In this document: piece by piece, positions 25,144 through 33,894 of the stretch
How the letters are laid out: each line of letters starts with the position of its first letter
Position numbering within the stretch: position 1 is the stretch's first letter
Source of the DNA: an uncultured Clostridia bacterium
Lineage (GTDB): Bacteria > Bacillota > Clostridia > TANB77 > CAG-508
Length of the DNA stretch: 64,000 bases
NCBI GenBank assembly: GCA_934129895.1
Contig: CAKOWY010000001.1
Coordinates: forward strand, 1 to 64,000
Reading direction: 5' to 3'
Program-made: the position numbers and the translations under genes
The notes under the pieces: generated by a model
The model's database searches: none
The model's input: the letters and a program-made list of their open reading frames with translations, nothing else
Told to the model about the DNA's origin: nothing

Positions 25144-25174
25144 AAAAAATGATATCTATATAAATATCATTTCT
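25144..25174 (-). terminator. intrinsic terminator of the fragment at 25182
   Basis: Minus-strand stem AAATGATAT with ATATCATTT around a short AT loop, then seven T. It isolates the vanR promoter from upstream transcription. Confidence 0.65.
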
Positions 25175-25181
25175 AAATATA

Positions 25182-25381
25182 CTATTTAATTTCTGTTCCG
25201 CCCCATTCTACTGCTACAAATCCTTTTCTTCCCGGTGTTTCTAAGCTTTGTTCTTCTACTTTTATTGAATTTTCTAATCCTTTATATTCCATTAACACCC
25301 TTATTGTTGTATCTGGCTCTGGTTTTATTGTTAATGGCATATTTGCATCTATTTCTTCTCTTGTTGCAAATCTTATGTAAT
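25182..25381 (-). pseudogene. C-terminal fragment of an unrecognised gene
   Basis: A minus-strand frame of about 65 codons without a start or ribosome site ends with TAG at 25182-25184 and its own terminator. It reads YIRFATREEIDANMPLTIKP, then DTTIRVLMEYKGLE and ETPGRKGFVAVEWGGTEIK. The even, strand-like protein text shows a real coding origin. The upstream edge ends in a stop at about 25382, so the 5' part is deleted. I do not recognise the family. Confidence 0.55.
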
Positions 25382-25415
25382 TTTATTTTCTTTACAACAA
25401 TAATACCTAAAAATA

Positions 25416-25790
25416 TTAATCTTTCGACATTTCTCTTTGAATCCATAACATCAATGTATTTACAACATACTCTATTTCTTCATTTGAAAGTTCGTGTCCC
25501 TTTTTTATACCATGAATTCTCTCTAAACAGCCTCTACAACAACAACCTGTAGCATGTTGTGCAATAAAAATTGGATGTACCTGTCTCATTGGAGTTTGTT
25601 TTCCATCATTATTTGGATTTTTTGGTGCTATTCTTTTAGTTATCAAATCTCTTGCATCTGATTTAATTTTATCAAATCCTTTTTCTTTTACATAATTCTT
25701 CATTTTTTTATTTAAATGAAATGAACCTCTAAATTTACTTTTAGATAAAGAATCTAATAAATCTTCAATATTATTTTTCAATTTTATCAT
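25416..25790 (-). CDS. DUF4186 family protein
   Basis: A 124-residue protein with the full DUF4186 pattern: SKFRGSFHLNKKMKNYVKEKG, RIAPKNPNNDGKQTPMR, HPIFIAQHATGCCCRGCLER and IHGIKKGHELSNEEIEYVV. The H..F..QHA...C.C.GCL cluster looks like a metal site. No function is known. The start overlaps the YbaK-like stop by 4 bases (ATGA type), so the two are translationally coupled. Confidence 0.85.
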   Translation of the reverse strand: MIKLKNNIEDLLDSLSKSKFRGSFHLNKKMKNYVKEKGFDKIKSDARDLITKRIAPKNPNNDGKQTPMRQVHPIFIAQHATGCCCRGCLERIHGIKKGHELSNEEIEYVVNTLMLWIQREMSKD

Positions 25791-26257
25791 TCCTTTACTA
25801 TATCATCAAATTTATAATTTATAACCTTTTCTAAATCTTTTAATTCAACTTCAACCTGATATCCTATTTTGCCACCACTAAATATTATTTCATTAAAATT
25901 TTTAGCCGAAATATCTATTACAACCTTAAATGATTTCTTTAAACCTATTGGAGAACATCCACCATGAACATATCCTGTTAATGGCAATAAATCTTTTTGA
26001 GGAATCATCTCTATACTTTTTTCATTAACACTTTGAGCACATTTCTTCAAATCTAATTCTTTTTTAACTGGTATCATAAATACATAATTTTGTTTAGATT
26101 TTGCAATAGTTACAAGTGTTTTAAATACTTTGTTTGCATCTTCATTTAAAACTTTTGCAACTTCAACACCACTTATTGCATTTGTATCTCCATAAAAATA
26201 TTCATTATATTTTATTTTCTTTTGATCTAATATTCTCATAACATTTGTTTTTTCCAT
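25787..26257 (-). CDS. ybaK: YbaK/EbsC-type aminoacyl-tRNA deacylase
   Basis: A 156-residue YbaK-fold protein. The N-terminus MEKTNVMRILDQKKIKYNEYFY matches bacterial Cys-tRNA(Pro) deacylases (KTNA.R.Ld). AKVLNEDANKVFKTLVTIA has the catalytic Lys (family VFKTL), and LTGYVHGGCSPIGLKK is the conserved GY..GG.SPiG loop. It hydrolyses mischarged Cys-tRNA(Pro). Driven by the composite element at 26282-26322. Confidence 0.9.
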   Translation of the reverse strand: MEKTNVMRILDQKKIKYNEYFYGDTNAISGVEVAKVLNEDANKVFKTLVTIAKSKQNYVFMIPVKKELDLKKCAQSVNEKSIEMIPQKDLLPLTGYVHGGCSPIGLKKSFKVVIDISAKNFNEIIFSGGKIGYQVEVELKDLEKVINYKFDDIVKE

Positions 26258-26281
26258 AAAATCACATCCTTTTATTGTTTC

Positions 26282-26322
26282 TTTATATCACAAAAACAGA
26301 TAATTATCAACTAATTATCTGT
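26282..26322 (-). promoter_or_regulatory. composite terminator hairpin plus promoter (TTGATA-N17-TGATATAAA)
   Basis: Hairpin 26296-26322 (ACAGATAATTA with TAATTATCTGT) directly follows the P-type ATPase stop at 26329. -35 TTGATA (26305-26310) and -10 TATAAA (26282-26287) face ybaK. Confidence 0.8.
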
Positions 26323-26328
26323 TTTGTA

Positions 26329-28644
26329 TTAAGCATTACTTTTTCTGTTTTTTTCATATTTATCTAATATCAATGTAACCCATCTAATTACTGAAAATTC
26401 TGCTATTGCAAACAATGTAACAAGTATTGCAGATCTTTCTGATATTTCTTTTATTGCAAAAAAATTTGGCATTATATTAATTGTTAAAATAATTCCTAAA
26501 ATACATAAAAACATAACACTTGTCCTATATTTATTTAATGGTCTAATAATCTTATATAATATTAAAAATCCTCCAGTAAAGAATAGATAACTACAAGCTG
26601 TTGTGATTTCTTTTACTCCAACATTAAATAAATCTGAAAATTTAACCATTGCTACAATTGCTAAAAAAGATGTTATTGCAGCTGGAAGTGAATTTGTAAA
26701 TACTTTTCTCATAAAATTTCCATTTTGTTGTTTCTTTTGATTTTCTTCAAATGTTAATAAAAATGCTGGAATACCTATTGTAAATGCACTACCTAAAGAT
26801 ACTTGATTTGGTTCTAATGGATATTGCATTGCAAAAATTATTGAATATATAGAAAGTAATAATGAAAATATATTTTTATAAGTAAATAATGATGCAGACC
26901 TTGTTATATTATTAATATTTTTTCTGCCTTCATAAACAATATTTCTCATCTTTCCAAAATCTGAATCAAGTAATACCACTTGTGCTGTTCCTCTTGCTGC
27001 ATCTGATCCAGATCCAATAGCAATTGAACAGTCTGCTTCTTTCATTGCTAAAATGTCATTTACTCCATCACCTGTCATAGCAACTTTTAATCCTTGTTCT
27101 TTTAAAGCTTTAATTATTTGTCTTTTTTGTTCTGGATTAACTCTACCAAAAACAGTATATTTTTTTACTGCTTTTTGTATATCTGCATAATTCTTTAATT
27201 CTCTACAATCAATATATTTTTCATATCCTTTAATTCCTGCTTGTTTTGCAATTGATGATACTGTTATTGGATTATCTCCAGAAATAACTCTAATTTGAAC
27301 ATTTCTATTATCAAAAAATCCGAAAATTTCTTTTGCATTTTTTCTTATTTCATTTTTCAAACTTATAAATAAAATAGGAATTGTTTCATCATTTTTTACT
27401 TCAGCAAAAGCAATTAATCTTTCACCATTTTTTGTTCTCTTATTAACTAATTCTTCATATTCTTTATTTAATAATATTTCTGGTGCTCCAAGTTTATATG
27501 TTACATTTTCATCTATTTTTATAAAAGAAAATTTATTTTTTGAATTAAAATTTTCTTTTTCTATATTAGATAATTTTTCTGTAGAAATTCCATATAATTG
27601 TTCTTTTATAGCATCAATTGTTATGTTTTTATCTTCAATTGTATTTATATATTTTGCTAAAATTTTTAAATCTTCTTTTTTATCTATAAGACTATTTTCA
27701 TTTTTATCAAATATATCTAAAACTTTCATAGTATTATTTGTAATTGTTCCAGTCTTATCAACACACAAAACATCAACTCTTGCTAAACTCTCAATACTTT
27801 TCATATCATGAAGAAGTATCTTATTTTGTGCAAGTCTCATTGAACTTAAAGCTAATGCAACAGTTGTTAATAAGTATAATCCTTCTGGAATCATTCCTAA
27901 TAATGCTGAAACCATTGAATTTACACTTTCCTCATAACTACAGTCATTTACACCATAAGATCCAATAAATAATAATATTCCAATAGGAATTATTATTATT
28001 CCTGCAAATTTAACAATATTGTCAATTGCTGAAATCATCTCTGATTTTGTTTCTTTTATTTTTTTAGATTCTTTCATTATTTTAGCTGAAAAAGATTCAT
28101 CACCTACATTAGTAAGTTTTACTACTGCTCTTCCAGATATAACAAAACTTCCAGACATAAGATTAGAATTTATGTTTTTTTCAATTTCATTTTGTTCTCC
28201 TGTTAATAATGATTCATTTACATATATTTTTCCAGAAACTACTTCTGCATCTGCTGGAATTTGTTTTCCTGCTTCTAAAATTATAAAATCTCCTTCAACT
28301 AAATTGTCTGAATCTATCTCTTCTTCTTTTCCATCTCTAATTACTATATATTTGTTTTTGTCTAATAATGATAATTTGTCTAAAGTGATTTTTGACCTAA
28401 TTTGTTGAATAATTCCTATTAAAATATTTGTTATTATAATACCTAAAAATGTTAAATTTCTATATGAATGTGATGTGATAAGTAATATAGTTAATATTAA
28501 AAAAATAAAATTAAAGTATGTAAATATATTCTTTCTTAATATTTTTAAAATACTTTCGTTTGTTTTTATTTTTACTTTGTTTGATTTTCCCTGTTTTATT
28601 TTTTCTTCTACTTCTTCATGTGTTAAACCTTTTATTGATTCCAT
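26329..28644 (-). CDS. cation-translocating P-type ATPase (CtpE-like)
   Basis: A 771-residue P-type ATPase. LLTGEQNEI is the A-domain TGE loop, DVLCVDKTGTITNN the phosphorylation site (Asp about 294), and GDGVNDILAMKEADCSIAIG, then GSDAARGTAQVVLLDSDF, the hinge. A VLLDSDF ending and GMIPEGLYLLT in helix 4 are typical of the CtpE-type group, for which calcium uptake and envelope-stress links are reported in mycobacteria. The ion here is not proven. The ATG at 28642-28644 follows AAGGGAAG; one six codons earlier is possible. A predicted VanR box lies in its promoter. Confidence 0.88.
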   Translation of the reverse strand: MESIKGLTHEEVEEKIKQGKSNKVKIKTNESILKILRKNIFTYFNFIFLILTILLITSHSYRNLTFLGIIITNILIGIIQQIRSKITLDKLSLLDKNKYIVIRDGKEEEIDSDNLVEGDFIILEAGKQIPADAEVVSGKIYVNESLLTGEQNEIEKNINSNLMSGSFVISGRAVVKLTNVGDESFSAKIMKESKKIKETKSEMISAIDNIVKFAGIIIIPIGILLFIGSYGVNDCSYEESVNSMVSALLGMIPEGLYLLTTVALALSSMRLAQNKILLHDMKSIESLARVDVLCVDKTGTITNNTMKVLDIFDKNENSLIDKKEDLKILAKYINTIEDKNITIDAIKEQLYGISTEKLSNIEKENFNSKNKFSFIKIDENVTYKLGAPEILLNKEYEELVNKRTKNGERLIAFAEVKNDETIPILFISLKNEIRKNAKEIFGFFDNRNVQIRVISGDNPITVSSIAKQAGIKGYEKYIDCRELKNYADIQKAVKKYTVFGRVNPEQKRQIIKALKEQGLKVAMTGDGVNDILAMKEADCSIAIGSGSDAARGTAQVVLLDSDFGKMRNIVYEGRKNINNITRSASLFTYKNIFSLLLSIYSIIFAMQYPLEPNQVSLGSAFTIGIPAFLLTFEENQKKQQNGNFMRKVFTNSLPAAITSFLAIVAMVKFSDLFNVGVKEITTACSYLFFTGGFLILYKIIRPLNKYRTSVMFLCILGIILTINIMPNFFAIKEISERSAILVTLFAIAEFSVIRWVTLILDKYEKNRKSNA

Positions 28645-28694
28645 TATATTTCTTCCCTTCATTGTTACACAAATGTATTTCTCTCCAATGATTT

Positions 28695-28737
28695 ATTATA
28701 ACACATTTTTTGGTAATTGTTTATTAATTTCTTCTTA
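28695..28737 (-). promoter_or_regulatory. promoter of the CtpE-like ATPase with VanR-type box
   Basis: Extended -10 TGTTATAAT (TATAAT at 28695-28700), no consensus -35, and the 14-mer TAAGAAGAAATTAA (28724-28737) ending 23 bases upstream. Compared with the vanR promoter, 18 bases around the motif are almost identical (ATTAAGAAGAAATTAATAA versus TTTAAGAAGAAATTAATAA). Confidence 0.62.
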
Positions 28738-28749
28738 ATAACGCAAAAA

Positions 28750-28778
28750 AACAGATAATTGAAAAAAATTTACCTGTT
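28750..28778 (-). terminator. intrinsic terminator of the TetR gene
   Basis: Minus-strand stem ACAGGTAA with TTATCTGT (G-U tolerated), then seven T, a few bases after the stop at 28781. The stem is a diverged copy of the CAGATAATTA family. Confidence 0.7.
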
Positions 28779-28780
28779 TT

Positions 28781-29362
28781 TTACATTGTTCCTACACATT
28801 TTATAATAATATTTTCTATATTATTAACAGAATCTTTACAATCTGTATTAACCCATTCTTTAACTATTGCTATAATACCATTCACATAAAATGATATCAT
28901 ATAATTTTTATCTTTTTCAGGTATATTAAATCTTTCTAAAATGGGCATAAAAATGTATTTTTTTAAACTATTATATTTTTCATTTACTTCCATTCCCTTT
29001 GAATTTTTAAATGATGCTCTAAATATTTTTTTATTATCTCTTACAAAATTCAAATATGGTGTTAAATATCTTTTTTTAACAAATTTCAACTCATCTAAAG
29101 AAGCTGTTTTTATTTTAGTAATAATTTCTGTAGTGTTTTCTTTAAAACACTCTACAAATTTTTTATTCATATATTCCATTGTTTCTTCTATTAAATCATT
29201 TATAGATTCATAATGTAAATAAAATGTAGATCTATTTACTCCTGCCTTATTACATATTTCTTTTATTGTTATATATTCTATATCTTTCTTTTCAAGTAAA
29301 TAGATTAATGCTTCATCAAAAAGAATAGCAGTACCAAAATACTTACTTTCGTTTTTATTCAT
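28781..29362 (-). CDS. TetR/AcrR family regulator
   Basis: A 193-residue regulator. The HTH is YITIKEICNKAGVNRSTFYLHYESINDLIEE (about residues 29-59, T-x2-x-I...AGV...TFY.HY). The C-terminal half with YLNFVRDNKKIFRASFKN and FYVNGIIAIVKEWV resembles the TetR group with this tail in Firmicutes (DhaS-like). It is followed at 29381 upstream by a small membrane protein; the two are 18 bases apart and probably one operon, the membrane protein first. Ligand unknown. Confidence 0.87.
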   Translation of the reverse strand: MNKNESKYFGTAILFDEALIYLLEKKDIEYITIKEICNKAGVNRSTFYLHYESINDLIEETMEYMNKKFVECFKENTTEIITKIKTASLDELKFVKKRYLTPYLNFVRDNKKIFRASFKNSKGMEVNEKYNSLKKYIFMPILERFNIPEKDKNYMISFYVNGIIAIVKEWVNTDCKDSVNNIENIIIKCVGTM

Positions 29363-29380
29363 TTCGTACTGCCCTCCTTT

Positions 29381-29734
29381 TTATTTATCATTTTCTGCAA
29401 TTTCGTTTGCAAGTCTTATTATGTCTTGTGCATATTTTGCTTTTGAATTTTCTAGAATTTTCTTATAAGAAAAATAATTTGTACTTACACCACTTAATCC
29501 CAAAATTCCAATAATAATTCCTAAAGCTATAAAATTTCCATTTCCAATAACACTCATAGATAAACACATACCAAGTCCTAAAATAAGACTCATAATTATT
29601 CCATTTGTATATACAAATATATTAGCTGGTAATTTTGCCTTTCTATCTAATTTTTTTAATGCTATTACTTTTGATTCTTTTTTTGATGAATATTCATTTG
29701 CTATATGTTCTGCATAAATTTTGTTTGTATCCAT
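29381..29734 (-). CDS. small two-helix membrane protein (often mis-named dihydropteridine reductase)
   Basis: A 117-residue protein. A basic N-terminal part (DTNKIYAEHIANEYSSKKES, then VIALKKLDRKAKLPANIF) is followed by two helices (about residues 48-66 and 69-87, with a glycine-rich GLGMCLSMSVIGNG) and a C-terminal amphipathic helix (KYAQDIIRLANEI). Homologues in Firmicutes carry the label dihydropteridine reductase in databases, from memory, but nothing here resembles a pterin enzyme: no Rossmann or flavin motif exists. The neighbouring TetR gene is 18 bases downstream. Confidence 0.7.
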   Translation of the reverse strand: MDTNKIYAEHIANEYSSKKESKVIALKKLDRKAKLPANIFVYTNGIIMSLILGLGMCLSMSVIGNGNFIALGIIIGILGLSGVSTNYFSYKKILENSKAKYAQDIIRLANEIAENDK

Positions 29735-29818
29735 AATAAATACCTCCCTTTCTTTTTATATTTTAATTGTTTTGGTATTTATTTTGAACAACACATTTTT
29801 CATATTTTGTCTATTTGA

Positions 29819-30364
29819 TTAATTTTCTTTATATAAAAAGCAATCTTTATCATGTGAATATATAACACCTATTGCTTGTAAATAAGAATATATAATTGTA
29901 CTTCCTACAAATTTCATTCCTCTTTTCTGTAAGTCTTTAGATAACACATCTGATAATTGGTTTGTTGTTTTATCTGTTTCATATATAATTTGTTCTTGTG
30001 TAAATTTTTTTAAATAATTATAAAATGTTCCATATTCTTGCTGAATTTTCTTAAAGATTTTACTATTATTTATACTAGCATTTATTTTTAGTTTATTTCT
30101 TATTATCTTTTCGTTTTGCAATAATTCTTGTATTTTATCTTCTTTATAATCACAAATTTTATCTATATTAAAATTATCAAATGCTTTTATAAAATCATCT
30201 CTTTTGTTTAATACACATTCCCATGATAAACCAGCTTGAAATGATTCTAATATTAACATTTCATATAAATATTGTTCATTAAAATTTGGCTTACACCATT
30301 CTTTATCATGATATTCTATATATTTTGGATTATTCAAATTACACCATCTACATCTTTTTATCAT
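29819..30364 (-). CDS. tag: DNA-3-methyladenine glycosylase I
   Basis: A 181-residue Tag protein that removes 3-methyladenine from DNA. The N-terminal zinc and base-contact region is RCRWCNLNNPKYIEYHDKEW (Cys and His ligands). ESFQAGLSWECVLNKRDDF (about residues 36-56) holds the conserved Glu and Trp of the active site, and the C-terminal H-x-x-x-C end is SHDKDCF. Length is normal. It follows the MgtA-like gene by 89 bases and may be read from the same unit. Confidence 0.93.
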   Translation of the reverse strand: MIKRCRWCNLNNPKYIEYHDKEWCKPNFNEQYLYEMLILESFQAGLSWECVLNKRDDFIKAFDNFNIDKICDYKEDKIQELLQNEKIIRNKLKINASINNSKIFKKIQQEYGTFYNYLKKFTQEQIIYETDKTTNQLSDVLSKDLQKRGMKFVGSTIIYSYLQAIGVIYSHDKDCFLYKEN

Positions 30365-30453
30365 AACGTTGTACCTTTCTTTGGAACAAAAAATTTATTC
30401 ATATCATTTTTTTCAAGTTTCAATAATTTTATTTTGTTTTTTATTCCTCTTTT

Positions 30454-33087
30454 TTATAACCAATCTCCAACTTTTTTGATATATATTCTCTTTACAATCT
30501 GAACTAATATTACATACAAGATAGCTAATCCAGCTACTATTAAATAATATAATGGTGGCATTATTTCAAAATGGAATGATTCAATATTATGTAATAATAT
30601 TGGTGCAAATATTGTTCCTATTATTGTAATCAATGTTAAACAAGTTAATATTGGATTTGCTTTTGACTGTACAAAAGGTACTTTTGAAGTACGAACAAAA
30701 TGAATTATTAATGTCTCACTTATTAGACATTCAACAAACCAAGCTGTTTGGAAATAACTTTCACTTATAGTTCCATTATATCCTAATATAAACCAAAATG
30801 CTAAAAATGATAGAACATCTATTATAGAACTTACAGGTCCCATTACATTCATAAAAGTTCCTAACCCTTTTGTATCCCATTTTCTTGGTCTTATTAAAAA
30901 TTCTTCATCAACATTATCATAAGGTATTCCTATTTGCGAAAAATCATATAGAAAGTCTTGGATTAACATTTGAATTGGCAATAATGGTAAGAATGGTAAA
31001 AAAATACTTGCAAGAAATATACTAAATACATCTCCAAAATCCGAGCTTAAAGCCATCTTCATATATTTTATAATATTTCCATATACTTTTCTTCCTTCTA
31101 TTACTCCATTAAATATTACTTTTAGACTTTTTTCTAATAAAATAATATCACTTGCTTCTTTAGCAATATCTGTAGCAGTATTTACACATATCCCAACATC
31201 TGCATTATGTATTGATGGAGCATCATTTACACCATCTCCCATATAACCTACTACATGTCCATTTTTTCTAAGAGTCTTTATTATTCTTTCTTTTTGTAAA
31301 GGATTCATTCTTGCAAAAACATTTACTTTTTCAACATTTTCTGCAAGTTCCTCATCTGACATCTTATCAATATCTGTACCTAATAATATTTTCGAATTTT
31401 CTATTCCTACTAAATTACAAATATTTTCAGTTGCATATTGGTTATCTCCTGTTAAAATTTTTGTTGTTATTCCATATTCTTTTAATTTTTTTATCGTACT
31501 TTTTACTTCTTTTTTTGGTGGATCTAAAAATGCTACAAATCCTATAAATATCATATTTTTTTCATCATCACTATTAAATATGTCTTTTCCTCTATATTCT
31601 CTTTTTGATGCTAATGCAATTACTTGCATTCCTTGTTTTGCAAGATTTTCAGCATTTTTATTAATGTTTTCTATCATTTCTTGAGTTAGTTTTTTATGTT
31701 CACCATCTATTTTTACTTGATTACAACTTTTTAATACCTCTTCTAGTGCTCCTTTAGTAATTATTCTATAATGATCATCATGTTTTACTACAACACTTAC
31801 TTTTTTTCTTGTATAATCAAATGGAATTTCATCAATTTTTTCATAATTAATAATTTGTTCTTTTATTTTATGTTGAATTCCATACATTATTACAGCTTTA
31901 TCTACAAGATTTTTCATTCCTGTACTATAATAACTATTTAAAAACGCATATTCTAATATTGATAAATCCTCTTTGCCTTCAACATTTATATATTTTTGTA
32001 ATACTATTTTATCTAATGTTAGTGTTCCTGTTTTATCAGTACATAAAACATCTATTGCACCCAAATTTTGAATTGCTTGTATATTTTTTACTAATGTTTT
32101 TTTCTTAGCAAGTGTTTTTGTTCCTTTAGTTAAATTAACATTTACTATCATTGGTAACATTGTTGGAGTAATTCCAACAGCTACTGATAATGCAAATAAA
32201 ATTGCTTCTAATATATCCTTTCGTATAAATGCATAAATAATAAATACTGCTATTGAAACTACAACCATGTATTTTATTAATAGTTTTGTGATTTCATTCA
32301 TACCTTTTTCAAAATTTGTTGTTTCTCTTTTGTTATCAATTTGTTTTCCCATACTTCCTAAATATGTTGAAAAACCTGTATTAATTACTATTGCTGTTGC
32401 CTTTCCACTTATTACACTAGTTCCCATTAAACATATATTTGAAAGTGAAAATATTTCGTTTGAATTATTAAATTTATCTGTTTTTTCAATAGGTGCACTT
32501 TCACCTGTAAAAACAGATTGATTTAAAAATAAGTCTTTATTTTCTATAATCATTACATCAGCTGGAATAATTGAGCCTGCATTTAAATGAATAATATCAC
32601 CCTTTACAACTTTTTCCGTTCTAATTGTTTGCTCTTTTCCACTTCTTACAACTATTGCTGTAGAAAACATCTCATTTTTTAATTCTCTATTAAATTTATA
32701 TGTTGAATAATTTTGAGCAAATTTAATCATAGCACTTACAAATCCAATAGCTAAAATAATAATTGTTCCTAATGTATCATCTCCAACAAGCTTATTTATT
32801 ACTGCTAAAATAACTAGAATTAAGATAAACTTATCCTTAAAAGAATTTATAAAGAAATAAAACCATGAATGTTTATCATCTTTTACAACAATATTTTCAC
32901 CATTATTTTCTAATCTTTGTTCTGCTTCTTTATTTGTCAATCCTTTTTCGATATTAGTTTTAAATTCTTGTATTATCTCGTTTTTTTCTTTTTGTGCAAC
33001 ATTTTTATATTTTTCTAATATTTTTTCATCATTATTTATTAAATTTTTATTCTTTAATTTGTTCTTTATAAAAAATAATCTAATCAT
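30454..33087 (-). CDS. mgtA: magnesium-translocating P-type ATPase (MgtA-like)
   Basis: An 877-residue P-type ATPase of the P3B group. Motifs: FTGESAPIEK (TGES), ITPTMLPMIVNVNLTKGT in helix 4, DVLCTDKTGTLTLDKIVLQK (phospho-Asp about 338), and GDGVNDAPSIHNADVGICVN hinge. LSKDEFLIRPRKWD-like IPYDNVDEEFLIRPRKWDTK is typical of MgtA/MgtB. It imports Mg2+. The 51-base gap to the NTP pyrophosphatase gene upstream suggests cotranscription; I see no room for a magnesium-sensing leader there. Confidence 0.93.
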   Translation of the reverse strand: MIRLFFIKNKLKNKNLINNDEKILEKYKNVAQKEKNEIIQEFKTNIEKGLTNKEAEQRLENNGENIVVKDDKHSWFYFFINSFKDKFILILVILAVINKLVGDDTLGTIIILAIGFVSAMIKFAQNYSTYKFNRELKNEMFSTAIVVRSGKEQTIRTEKVVKGDIIHLNAGSIIPADVMIIENKDLFLNQSVFTGESAPIEKTDKFNNSNEIFSLSNICLMGTSVISGKATAIVINTGFSTYLGSMGKQIDNKRETTNFEKGMNEITKLLIKYMVVVSIAVFIIYAFIRKDILEAILFALSVAVGITPTMLPMIVNVNLTKGTKTLAKKKTLVKNIQAIQNLGAIDVLCTDKTGTLTLDKIVLQKYINVEGKEDLSILEYAFLNSYYSTGMKNLVDKAVIMYGIQHKIKEQIINYEKIDEIPFDYTRKKVSVVVKHDDHYRIITKGALEEVLKSCNQVKIDGEHKKLTQEMIENINKNAENLAKQGMQVIALASKREYRGKDIFNSDDEKNMIFIGFVAFLDPPKKEVKSTIKKLKEYGITTKILTGDNQYATENICNLVGIENSKILLGTDIDKMSDEELAENVEKVNVFARMNPLQKERIIKTLRKNGHVVGYMGDGVNDAPSIHNADVGICVNTATDIAKEASDIILLEKSLKVIFNGVIEGRKVYGNIIKYMKMALSSDFGDVFSIFLASIFLPFLPLLPIQMLIQDFLYDFSQIGIPYDNVDEEFLIRPRKWDTKGLGTFMNVMGPVSSIIDVLSFLAFWFILGYNGTISESYFQTAWFVECLISETLIIHFVRTSKVPFVQSKANPILTCLTLITIIGTIFAPILLHNIESFHFEIMPPLYYLIVAGLAILYVILVQIVKRIYIKKVGDWL

Positions 33088-33138
33088 TTTTTATATCTCC
33101 CTTTGTTTTTATATCTAACTTTCTTATGTTTATTACCT

Positions 33139-33714
33139 TTAATAATTTTCTTGATACCATTCTGCAAATTTTTCCATAGCAGAATAAGAGCCATCTACAT
33201 CTTTTCTGCTTTCTCTTTCTTGCTCGTCCATTTCTGCTAATGTTTTATTAAAACCTTTTGGTTCAAAAATATACCATAAATCAGACCATTTTTCTTTTCT
33301 ATCTTTTCCTTGAATTTTAATTGATAAATTTCCTGGATGTTTTCCATAAAAATAGTGTATTTCTTTTCCATCATGATATGCTAAACATTCATTAAATGCG
33401 CACTTTCTATTATCTCTATTTTCCATTAATTTTAAAATTCCTTGTATTCCTATTGTTTCTAATGAAAAATTTACAAATGCTCTTGGAAATCCATTTAATT
33501 CATCAATTCTAAAATCTGTATCTAAAGCTATACATGGTCTCTTTACTATTTCATAAGCTTGTTTTACTTTTGCAGTTGCTATTTCTTTTATATCATCACT
33601 TCTAGGCTCATCTAGTTCATAATTAAATGTGTTAAATTTTAAATTTTTAAAGTATTTTTCTGCTGATTTTATTTTCCCAATATTATGTGTTACAAAAATA
33701 ATTTCTTTTTTCAT
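33139..33714 (-). CDS. non-canonical purine NTP pyrophosphatase, RdgB/HAM1 type
   Basis: A 191-residue protein of the inosine/xanthosine triphosphatase family. FVTHNIGKIKSAEKYF (family T.N.gK..E) is at residues 7-22, CIALDTDFRID (D-D/S-G-like region, here DTDFR) near 61, GFPRAFVNF and CLAYHDGKEIHYFYG in the middle. The DTDFR in place of the usual EDSGL suggests a divergent subgroup. It removes ITP/XTP or related nucleotides. Promoter at 33750-33778. Likely cotranscribed with mgtA. Confidence 0.82.
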   Translation of the reverse strand: MKKEIIFVTHNIGKIKSAEKYFKNLKFNTFNYELDEPRSDDIKEIATAKVKQAYEIVKRPCIALDTDFRIDELNGFPRAFVNFSLETIGIQGILKLMENRDNRKCAFNECLAYHDGKEIHYFYGKHPGNLSIKIQGKDRKEKWSDLWYIFEPKGFNKTLAEMDEQERESRKDVDGSYSAMEKFAEWYQENY

Positions 33715-33749
33715 CTTTTCACTTCTCTTTTTATAAAACTTTTGTTCAA

Positions 33750-33809
33750 ATTCTATTATATATTTTTTTATTTGTCAAGGGATTTTGTGTGTCATATTAT
33801 GATACGACA
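33750..33809 (-). promoter_or_regulatory. promoter TTGACA-N17-TAGAAT with upstream operator-like palindrome
   Basis: -35 TTGACA (33773-33778) and -10 TAGAAT (33750-33755). Eleven bases upstream of the -35 stands TGTCATAT-N4-ATACGACA (33790-33809), an inverted repeat with one mismatch in 8. Its position before the -35 fits an activator site or an operator for the rdgB-like/mgtA unit. Confidence 0.6.
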
Positions 33810-33894
33810 TAACAAAGCAAATATATTAATTTTCTCAACCTAACAATCAGTTTTTCTCCATAAATTTTTAACTTAATCTCTCTAAGTTTTCTGT

